The position numbers and the translations under genes were made by a program. A DNA stretch of 64,000 bases. It comes from Neobacillus drentensis (GTDB lineage Bacteria > Bacillota > Bacilli > Bacillales > Cytobacillaceae). The stretch spans positions 1,974,001 through 2,038,000 of the forward strand of contig NZ_CP091110.1 of the NCBI RefSeq assembly GCF_021560175.1, given 5' to 3'. Within the stretch, counting starts at the first letter, position 1; each line of letters starts with the position of its first letter. This document shows, one piece after another, positions 55,515 through 64,000 of this stretch. The notes under the pieces were generated by a model that had not been told where the DNA came from, did not search any database, and worked only from the letters and a program-made list of their open reading frames with translations.

Positions 55515-56906
55515 ATGGAGACGGATGTTTTAGTAGTCGGTGGCGGGAATGCTGCCCTCGCTGCTGCACTATCAGCTCGTGATCGAGGTGTAAAGGTGCT
55601 GATAATTGAAAGGGCTCCTAAATTTTATCGTGGCGGTAACAGCAGACTCACCCGGGACTATAGGGTGATGAATACACGTGAGAATAAGTATATGACTGGC
55701 CAGTATCATGAGGAAGAATTCATGGAAGATTTAAGGCGTGTTGCCGGGGGTGAAATAAATGAGCCTATTGCAAGATTAGTTGTGAAAAAATCCGAGGAAC
55801 TTCCGGACTGGCTTAACAAACAGGGGATTCAATGGCAGCCGGCCCTATCTGGGACCCTTCATTTAGGAAGAACGAATATCTTCCAGCTTGGCGGCGGTAA
55901 GGCTGTAATCAATTCCTACTATCAAACTGCCAAAGCAAAAGGGGTAGAAGTCTGGTACGATTCAATGCTTGAAGATATAGATATGAGCGGCACTAAGTTT
56001 AAGGCTGCTAAAGTTCGCAGGAATAACCGAATCGAGACTATTAAAGCAAAAACGATTGTATTTGCTTCAGGCGGTTTTGAAGCCAATATAGAGTGGCATA
56101 AACGGTACTGGGGAGATGCAGCTGAGAATTTTATCATTCGTGGTACTCCATATAATCAGGGGAATGTTCTTAAAATGCTTCTTAATAAAGGTGCAGAAAA
56201 GATAGGAGAACCCGATGCGTTTCACGCTGTTGCGGTTGACGGCAGGGCTCCAAAGTTTGACGGGGGAATTGTTACCCGGCTTGACAGTGTTCCATTTGGG
56301 ATTGTGGTCAATAAGAATGGTGAGCGCTTCTATGATGAAGGAGAAGATTTCTGGCCGAAACGATATGCTATTTGGGGAGGACTGATTGCCCGGCAGCCAG
56401 ATCAAGTTGCTTACTCGATTATTGACAGTAAGGCACTTGGAAGATTCATGCCTTCGGTATTCGAACCAGTAACCGCGGGAACAATCGAAGAATTGGCCGA
56501 AAAACTGGGCCTTAACCCGAAAGCAGTTGCTAAAACGGTTAAAGATTTTAACAAGGCCGTTCGTCCGGGAACTTTTCATCCAGGTGAATTAGACGATTGT
56601 AAAACAGAAGGATTAGCTCCGGTGAAAAGCCATTGGGCGGTACCTATCGATAAGCCTCCGTTTTATGCTTATCCACTGAAGACTGGTATTACATTCACAT
56701 ACCTTTCAGTAGCAGTAAACGAGCAGGCAAGAATCAAGTGGAATAATGGAAGTCTCTGTGAAAATATGTTTGCAGCAGGAGAAATGGCAGCAGGTAATGT
56801 ACTTCGTCGAGGGTATCTGGCTGGTTTTGGACTCACGATGGGTGCAGTATTAGGAAGAATTGCAGGGGAGGAAGCAGCAAATGCAGTCAAAAGAGCTACT
56901 AGATGA
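55515..56906 (+). CDS. tcuA: FAD-dependent tricarballylate dehydrogenase (TcuA-like)
   Basis: TcuA oxidises tricarballylate to cis-aconitate with FAD. The 463 residues have the N-terminal Rossmann motif (VLVVGGGNAALAAALSARDRG), GGNSRLTRDYR, the fumarate-reductase-like middle and C-terminal FAD contact RGYLAGFGLTMGAVLGRIAG. ATG 55515 follows AAAGGGG; ATG 55497 is upstream. The stop overlaps tcuB by 26 bp. Confidence 0.88.
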   Translation: METDVLVVGGGNAALAAALSARDRGVKVLIIERAPKFYRGGNSRLTRDYRVMNTRENKYMTGQYHEEEFMEDLRRVAGGEINEPIARLVVKKSEELPDWLNKQGIQWQPALSGTLHLGRTNIFQLGGGKAVINSYYQTAKAKGVEVWYDSMLEDIDMSGTKFKAAKVRRNNRIETIKAKTIVFASGGFEANIEWHKRYWGDAAENFIIRGTPYNQGNVLKMLLNKGAEKIGEPDAFHAVAVDGRAPKFDGGIVTRLDSVPFGIVVNKNGERFYDEGEDFWPKRYAIWGGLIARQPDQVAYSIIDSKALGRFMPSVFEPVTAGTIEELAEKLGLNPKAVAKTVKDFNKAVRPGTFHPGELDDCKTEGLAPVKSHWAVPIDKPPFYAYPLKTGITFTYLSVAVNEQARIKWNNGSLCENMFAAGEMAAGNVLRRGYLAGFGLTMGAVLGRIAGEEAANAVKRATR

Positions 56907-57990
56907 TGGAAAACGTCAAATGAGATTATGTAATTCTTGTCGCTACTGTGAAGGGTACTGTGCCGTATGGCAATCGATTGAGTGGCGCCGGGATTTTACG
57001 GATAATGATATGACTTACTTAGCAAATTTGTGCCATGATTGCCGGGACTGCTACCATGCATGTCCATTTACAACACCACATGAATTTGGCATAAATCCTC
57101 CAAAACTGTTTGCACAATTGCGTGAAGAAACCTATCGAAAGTACGCAAGCCCTAGAGTATTTGCAAAGGCACTCGGCGAAAAACAAAGTGGTTTTTGGAT
57201 TACATTTTTCTTTGGAATCATTTTAATGTTAGCTTTAATCTTGGGAACTAACGGAATTTCTGGACTTTTAAATGCGCATGTAGGAACAGGAGCATTTTAT
57301 AAGTCTATGTCAGAAGCTGTCATGATTATTGTTTTCTTGGCTTTAGGAATTTGGATGGTTGGCGGCTGGTTGATCGGAATGAGCAGATTCTGGAAGGACA
57401 TTAAGTCGACTAAGTCTGAAAAAATCATTGGTAAAGATATTGTGACTGGTACAAAATACGCGCTAAGCCTTCGTTATTTAGGAGGAGAAGGTGCAGGCTG
57501 TAATTATCCAACAGAAGAGCCTTCTACGATTCGCCGTAAGTTTCACCATTTAGTATCTTATGGTTTTATGCTTGACCTTGCTTCAACAGCATTAGGGGCT
57601 TTTTACGCACATATCCTACACATTCCTGCACCATATTCTGTGTATCATCCAGTAGTAATACTGGGAATTTTAGGCGGTCTAGGACTTATTATTGGAACCA
57701 TTGGACTGTTGATACTTAAGGGAAAAAGTGACCCCGAAGTCGGCGATGAAAAAGCAGCTAAGTCAGGTACTTCATTTATCGTTGTATTACTAGTTGTTGC
57801 AGTAACAGGGATGATCTTGTTGCTGGCTCGTGAAACGGCAGCAATGGGAATTTTGTTGGCAATTCATTTAGGAAGTGTTGCAGCGCTATTCTTCACAGCT
57901 CCATATACTAAATTTGCGCACTTCGTCTATCGTTATTTAGCACTTATCCGTTATGCACAAGAAGAGCGCATTGCACATCAGCCCTGGTGA
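56881..57990 (+). CDS. tcuB: Fe-S/membrane electron carrier TcuB
   Basis: TcuB reoxidises the TcuA flavin and passes electrons to the quinone pool. The 369 residues start with two cysteine clusters (CNSCRYCEGYC and CHDCRDCYHACPF), binding two 4Fe-4S centres. About six membrane helices follow, with histidines (KFHHLVSYGFML, HILHIPAPYSVYH) suited to heme b. ATG 56881 has GGGGAGGAAG. Coupled to tcuA by overlap. Confidence 0.9.
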   Translation: MQSKELLDDGKRQMRLCNSCRYCEGYCAVWQSIEWRRDFTDNDMTYLANLCHDCRDCYHACPFTTPHEFGINPPKLFAQLREETYRKYASPRVFAKALGEKQSGFWITFFFGIILMLALILGTNGISGLLNAHVGTGAFYKSMSEAVMIIVFLALGIWMVGGWLIGMSRFWKDIKSTKSEKIIGKDIVTGTKYALSLRYLGGEGAGCNYPTEEPSTIRRKFHHLVSYGFMLDLASTALGAFYAHILHIPAPYSVYHPVVILGILGGLGLIIGTIGLLILKGKSDPEVGDEKAAKSGTSFIVVLLVVAVTGMILLLARETAAMGILLAIHLGSVAALFFTAPYTKFAHFVYRYLALIRYAQEERIAHQPW

Positions 57991-58121
57991 AAGTTGGAAA
58001 ACATCCTGTTAAGACAGGTAAAGCAGTTGTAGGCAAAAATTGATTACAGTATGAGATTAGCTAAGTCTTTCAAAAAAATGCAGGAAGTAGTAATTCCATA
58101 TGTGAAATAGAATTTATAAAT

Positions 58122-58160
58122 AAAAGGGCTTATGGTGAATTAACCGAAAGCCCTTTTATT
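58122..58160 (+). terminator. Terminator after tcuAB
   Basis: AAAAGGGCTT/AAGCCCTTTT stem, T-rich. Confidence 0.85.
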
Positions 58161-58411
58161 ATGATCTAATTTTTAACTGATTGCCAAATATTAAGTAATA
58201 CATCATAAAACCTTTCTATTGTTAAATAAAATTATAATAAGATTCTTTTAAAGAAAAATAAACGAGCTTTACAGAGAGAGTCATGCTAAAAAGTAGGCCT
58301 TAGGTTTCTTTCAGACCTTAGCAAAATGATGATATTAAGGTAACAAAAAATATTCCAGCGCCTCGACCCATTGAGGAGCTTAGGAATCTCTTTTTAATAG
58401 AACTAAAAACA
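58161..58411. other. Intergenic region between tcuB and araC
   Basis: No ORF. AT-rich, with nothing specific seen. Confidence 0.4.
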
Positions 58412-58442
58412 CAAAAAAAGCAGCCGGCTTCGCTGCTTTTTA
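58412..58442 (-). terminator. Terminator after the AraC gene
   Basis: AAAGCAGC/GCTGCTTT stem with a minus-strand T7 run. Confidence 0.88.
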
Positions 58443-59663
58443 TTCATGTATTGCTTTTGTTTGTCCGTTTTTAAATTGTTTAGGAGTGACCCCAGTAAAC
58501 TTCTTAAATATCTTAATAAAATAACTTTGATCATTGAAATTAAGTAAAGAGCAAATTTCCGGGAGTGTATGGGTTGAATCTTTTAGTAGTTTTTTCGCTT
58601 CTTCCACTTTCTCTCTTTGAATATAGTCGTTAAGAGGCATCCCTAACTCCTTTTTGAATAATCGGGACAAATAAGCTGGATTGAGATAAACTATTTCCGC
58701 GAGGTCAGCAATAGTAATTTTTTCGTAAATATGATTAAAGATATAATCTTGGCAGACCCATACTGGCTTGGAGTATTGAAGCTGTTTCCTCTTCTGGACC
58801 CGGTCGCAAAACTCGATAAATGCCTTTCCCATTAAACCATTTATATCACTAACTGCAGATAATTCTTCTACTTTTTGAATGTATAGATCACTCATGGTAT
58901 AGGCTAATTCTGGCTGAAGTCCCCCGTCTATCGCTGCCCTTGTATAGAGGGCAATTCCACAGATAGCCAAATTTTTTTCATTCCTTAATTGACTTTTCTT
59001 TGATAAGACACCCATTCCTTCGGGAGGGTTTAAGGCAACATATTGTGTTAATATTTCTTTCCGTCCTTCTTTTATTGCCTGAAGGAAAAGATTTTCAAAT
59101 GAAGGATCATGATGAAACGAGATATTTTGACGATTCACAGTCATATGGGATTCGACGCTCCTTGAATCCTCATTAGTATTTTCAATTATTGCATTCTGAT
59201 GGAGGACCTCTCCGATATCCAGTTTCTTTCGGAAAATCAAGTAATAAAGCAACAATCCTGTATGCATGAATTTTAATGAATTCATAATAGGCAGTTCTTG
59301 GTAGTATGAAATTAACTCATTTTTATAAATATATGAAATCTTATAGTCGTTCATTATACCGGAGATGACATCTTCTGACATCCGGTTGTAAAGACAAGGT
59401 CCTGCAATGATTGAGCCAGTTTCAATAGTGATTACTAAGTAATTTTCTAAATAATTGGTAGTCCTGATTACCGGAAAATCCGAAGTAACACCTGTATATA
59501 GGAGCTGTGAAAATAGCTCTTTTTTATTCGAATTAATTGGGTTTTCAATAAAAGGTGTTGGAAACTTTATTTTAATTTCACCATTAGTATCTAGAAAAGT
59601 AACAGGAATTTTACAGGATTCAAATACTATTCTGCTAATATACTCCAATTCGTCTAAATTCAT
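58440..59663 (-). CDS. AraC-family regulator of the beta-glucosidase gene
   Basis: A 407-residue regulator. Its ~300-residue N-terminal region is a putative sensor without membrane helices. The AraC DNA-binding domain is at ~300-400 (ITIADLAEIVYLNPAYLSRLFKKELG, then LPEICSLLNFNDQSYFIKIFKKFTGVTPKQF). ATG 59663 follows GGGGTG at seven bases; the frame is open to 59774, which would cover the whole promoter region of the GH3 gene. It likely activates the divergent GH3 gene. Confidence 0.85.
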   Translation of the reverse strand: MNLDELEYISRIVFESCKIPVTFLDTNGEIKIKFPTPFIENPINSNKKELFSQLLYTGVTSDFPVIRTTNYLENYLVITIETGSIIAGPCLYNRMSEDVISGIMNDYKISYIYKNELISYYQELPIMNSLKFMHTGLLLYYLIFRKKLDIGEVLHQNAIIENTNEDSRSVESHMTVNRQNISFHHDPSFENLFLQAIKEGRKEILTQYVALNPPEGMGVLSKKSQLRNEKNLAICGIALYTRAAIDGGLQPELAYTMSDLYIQKVEELSAVSDINGLMGKAFIEFCDRVQKRKQLQYSKPVWVCQDYIFNHIYEKITIADLAEIVYLNPAYLSRLFKKELGMPLNDYIQREKVEEAKKLLKDSTHTLPEICSLLNFNDQSYFIKIFKKFTGVTPKQFKNGQTKAIHE

Positions 59664-59726
59664 CTCTGCACCCCAATTATTTTTTAAAGAAATACAAATT
59701 ACACGATTTTTGTACAAATCGTAACA

Positions 59727-59740
59727 TAAAAACGATTTCA
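59727..59740 (+). promoter_or_regulatory. Possible cre (CcpA) site between araC and the GH3 gene
   Basis: TAAAAACGATTTCA matches TGWAANCGNTNWCA except for one base. It lies 57 bp before the GH3 start. Confidence 0.5.
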
Positions 59741-59797
59741 TAAGCAATACAATAATCTCAACTCGAGTGACCATGATGTAAAGGAGAGAAAAGCATT

Positions 59798-62101
59798 TTG
59801 CAAAGAAATATTAAACAACTAATTTCACAAATGACACTGGAAGAGAAAGCGAGCTTGTGTTCGGGGCTTAGTTTCTGGCGTACTAAAGGGATTGAAAGAT
59901 TAGGTATTCCATCCATCGTTTTAACAGATGGTCCCCATGGTCTAAGGAAACAAAAAGAAGGTGCAGATCATTTAGGATTAAACGAAAGTGTTCCAGCTAC
60001 CTGTTTTCCTTCAGCTGCCGGATTAGCTTGTTCATGGGATAGAAATTTAATAGAAAAGGTGGGTGTCGCATTAGGGGAAGAATGTCAAGCAGAGGATGTA
60101 GCGATTTTACTTGGGCCTGGTGCAAACATAAAGCGTTCCCCGTTATGTGGTAGAAACTTTGAATATTTTACAGAAGATCCCTATTTATCATCTGAACTTG
60201 CCGCCAGCCATATTAATGGCGTACAGAGTCAAGGAGTAGGGACTTCCTTAAAGCATTTCGCTGCCAATAACCAAGAACACCGAAGAATGTCGGTTGATTC
60301 GGTCGTTGATGAAAGAACATTACGGGAGATTTATCTTGCAAGCTTTGAAGGGGCTGTTAAAAAAGCGCAACCGTGGACCGTAATGAGTGCTTACAACATG
60401 GTAAATGGTACTTATGCATCAGAAAACGAATATTTGCTTACTACTATTTTAAAAGAAGAATGGGGACTTGAAGGGTTCGTTGTTTCTGACTGGGGAGCGG
60501 TAGATAATCGGGTTAACGGTTTGGCTGCCGGGCTTGAACTTGAAATGCCGCCGACAGGAGGATTGAGCGATCAGCAAATTGTAGAAGCCATAAAGAATGG
60601 TCAAGTTTCGGAGGAAAAGTTAGACCAAGCAGTAGAACGATTATTAAAGGTTATCTTTAAAGCAGTTGACAATAAAAATAAAAACGCTGTTTATGATATA
60701 GAAAACCATCACCTTCTTGCAAGGGAAGTTGCGAGCGAAAGCATGGTTCTCTTAAAAAATGAAGATTATATTCTTCCACTAAAAAAAGAAGGTACGATTG
60801 CCGTAATTGGAGCCTTCGCAAAATCTCCTAGATATCAAGGGGGTGGAAGTTCTCACATTAACCCTACTAAACTTGATAATATCTTTGAAGAGATTGAAAA
60901 ATCAGCTGGTAGTGACTCAAAAGTGATTTACGCACAAGGTTACGATTTAAATAGTGATGATATTGACAACCAACTTGTGCAAGAAGCAAGGGAAGCGGCT
61001 AGTCAATCCTCCGTTACTGTTATATTTGTCGGACTACCAGATCGATACGAATCTGAAGGTTATGACAGAGAGCATTTACGAATTCCTGAAAATCAGTCAA
61101 GACTAATTGAAGCAGTTGCTGAAAGGCAAAAGAACCTAGTAGTTGTTCTTAGCAATGGTGCTCCAATTGAAATGCCTTGGATTGATAGAGTAAAAGGTTT
61201 GCTTGAAGGTTATTTAGGAGGTCAGGCATTAGGGGGAGCTATTGCTGATTTATTATTTGGTGATACAAATCCTTCTGGCAAATTAGCAGAAACCTTTCCC
61301 GTTCGTTTAAAAGATAATCCTTCCTTCCTGAATTTTCCTGGAGAGGGCGATAATGTTGAATATAAAGAAGGATTGTTCGTTGGATATCGCTATTATGATA
61401 CTAAGGAAGTAAAACCATTATTCCCATTTGGTTATGGACTGAGCTATACCAATTTTGAATACTCCAACTTGTCGTTAAGTAAAAAGGAAATGAAAGATAC
61501 AGAAACGCTTACCGTTTCAGTGAATGTAAAAAACATCGGCCAAGCAGCAGGTAAGGAAATTGTACAGTTGTATGTAAGAGATATAGATAGCAGTGTTATT
61601 AGACCGGAAAAAGAGTTAAAAGGTTTTGATAAAGTTTTCCTTCAACCAGGTGAGGAAAAGACAGTTACGTTTGAGTTAAATAAAAGGGCCTTTGCTTATT
61701 ATAATGTCTCCTTAAAGGATTGGCATGTAGAGAGCGGCGAATATGAAATTTTAATTGGAAAATCATCACAAGAGATTGTTGCAAAAGGGATTATCAATGT
61801 TGTCTCGACTGTGCAAGTTAGAAAGGTCTTTACCCAAAACACACCAATGGGTGATATGATGGCAGACCCCATCGCGGGTCCAATTATTATGAATTTCCTT
61901 TCAAGCCTAGGTCAAAGTATGGGCGCACCACAGTCAGATAATGAACAATCAGATATGATTAATGCGATGATGAAATACATGCCATTGCGTGCATTCGTTT
62001 CATTTAGTAGTGGCGCTTTCAATTATGATATGTTAAATGAATTGCTACTTCACTTAAACCAGGCATCGCAAAATAAGGATCTAACTTCCAAAGTGAATTA
62101 A
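59798..62101 (+). CDS. GH3 beta-glucosidase
   Basis: A 767-residue family 3 glycosidase with no signal peptide, so cytoplasmic. The (beta/alpha)8 domain has LTDGPHGLR and the nucleophile aspartate D231 in [10 protein letters not shown]. The second alpha/beta domain contains [13 protein letters not shown] and [10 protein letters not shown] fibronectin III-like domain follows (~540-660). The last ~90 residues are an unusual extension with many methionines. TTG start follows AAAGGAGAG. Likely acts on cello-oligosaccharides or plant beta-glucosides. Confidence 0.92.
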   Translation: MQRNIKQLISQMTLEEKASLCSGLSFWRTKGIERLGIPSIVLTDGPHGLRKQKEGADHLGLNESVPATCFPSAAGLACSWDRNLIEKVGVALGEECQAEDVAILLGPGANIKRSPLCGRNFEYFTEDPYLSSELAASHINGVQSQGVGTSLKHFAANNQEHRRMSVDSVVDERTLREIYLASFEGAVKKAQPWTVMSAYNMVNGTYASENEYLLTTILKEEWGLEGFVVSDWGAVDNRVNGLAAGLELEMPPTGGLSDQQIVEAIKNGQVSEEKLDQAVERLLKVIFKAVDNKNKNAVYDIENHHLLAREVASESMVLLKNEDYILPLKKEGTIAVIGAFAKSPRYQGGGSSHINPTKLDNIFEEIEKSAGSDSKVIYAQGYDLNSDDIDNQLVQEAREAASQSSVTVIFVGLPDRYESEGYDREHLRIPENQSRLIEAVAERQKNLVVVLSNGAPIEMPWIDRVKGLLEGYLGGQALGGAIADLLFGDTNPSGKLAETFPVRLKDNPSFLNFPGEGDNVEYKEGLFVGYRYYDTKEVKPLFPFGYGLSYTNFEYSNLSLSKKEMKDTETLTVSVNVKNIGQAAGKEIVQLYVRDIDSSVIRPEKELKGFDKVFLQPGEEKTVTFELNKRAFAYYNVSLKDWHVESGEYEILIGKSSQEIVAKGIINVVSTVQVRKVFTQNTPMGDMMADPIAGPIIMNFLSSLGQSMGAPQSDNEQSDMINAMMKYMPLRAFVSFSSGAFNYDMLNELLLHLNQASQNKDLTSKVN

Positions 62102-62114
62102 AAATATTACATTA

Positions 62115-62146
62115 CCCCGCTTCATTTAATGCAGGCGGGTTTTTAA
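62115..62146 (+). terminator. Terminator after the GH3 gene
   Basis: CCCCGC/GGCGGG stem followed by T5. Confidence 0.75.
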
Positions 62147-62151
62147 AGTAA

Positions 62152-63789
<1,638 letters not shown>

Positions 63790-63848
63790 ATAACGAAATT
63801 ATTTCTATTAAAGGTTCTTAAATAAAACGAGATATTAAAAATTAATCG

Positions 63849-63967
63849 TTACATCCTGGGGAAGAAAAAACAGTCACGTTTTGAGTTAGATTGCTTATTA
63901 CAATGGTTCAATTCAAAGACTAGAAACAGGGACCTTCGAAATATGAATAGAATCATCAAGAGGAAAA
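63849..63967 (+). pseudogene. C-terminal relic of a second GH3 gene
   Basis: [10 protein letters not shown], then after a frameshift AYYNGSIQRLETGTFEI and a stop. It parallels [12 protein letters not shown] and [19 protein letters not shown] near the end of the intact GH3 protein. Only ~40 codons remain. Confidence 0.75.
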
Positions 63968-64000
63968 TGATATATAATTAAGTCTTGTAAATCGATAGGT
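63968..64000. other. Right edge of the window
   Basis: AT-rich, nothing identified. Confidence 0.3.

Noticed and set aside
59664..59774. N-terminal extension of the AraC regulator
   Set aside because: It would cover the whole promoter and cre region of the divergent GH3 gene; ATG 59663 has a clear RBS.

Overview
The window comes from a low-GC Gram-positive endospore former of the family Bacillaceae, most like Neobacillus, Mesobacillus or Bacillus. The evidence is the gene order miaA-hfq-spoVK-hflX-ynbB-glnRA-lexA-yneA-yneB-ynzC-tkt-sirA-yneF-(spo0E-like)-ccdA-ccdC-yneK. This is the Bacillus subtilis chromosomal order, with GlnR/TnrA, LexA and Spo0A sites where expected. The species cannot be named from the sequence alone.

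Bases 1-20.2 kb are conserved backbone: tRNA and RNA biology (miaA, hfq), sporulation (spoVK, sirA, a Spo0E-like phosphatase gene), nitrogen assimilation (glnRA), SOS control (lexA and the divergent yneA-yneB-ynzC operon), transketolase, a cold-shock gene, a heterodimeric ABC exporter and the ccdA/ccdC thiol-redox genes. B. subtilis genes such as nrdIEF and yneI are missing from their usual places. A cold-shock gene and an ABC exporter pair are inserted.

At 20.4 kb lies a selenocysteine tRNA gene (selC). A 71-bp exact copy of its 3' part recurs at 36.4 kb. Between the copies is a roughly 16-kb AT-rich integrative element. It has a tyrosine integrase with arm-type repeats, an SF2-like ATPase/helicase, an origin-like hairpin cluster, a serine resolvase, three zinc-ribbon nucleases of homing-endonuclease style, small unknown proteins, a caspase-fold protease and a HEPN-domain protein with an RNase-type RX4H motif. 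The last two are a candidate defence module. Just outside the right att copy is the stump of a second integrase, fused by deletion to a truncated alpha-galactosidase, so a second element once occupied the same site.

Bases 36.7-46.8 kb are a sugar-utilisation region with many broken genes (GH36, GH32, a GH4 start, PTS EIIB, a sugar-binding protein). The intact parts are a CUT1-type oligosaccharide ABC importer with a DUF624 protein, a GH4 alpha-galactosidase (melA) and an AraC regulator.

After an integrase relic at 47.1 kb comes a cluster at 47.4-58.0 kb that looks built for tricarballylate or trans-aconitate: a NMT1/tauABC-like ABC transporter, an AbrB-family membrane protein, a LysR regulator, an MFS carrier, a PrpF-family isomerase, a TcuA-type flavin dehydrogenase and a TcuB-type Fe-S electron carrier. 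The window ends with an AraC regulator, a GH3 beta-glucosidase, an EmrB/QacA-type exporter and a relic of a second GH3 gene.
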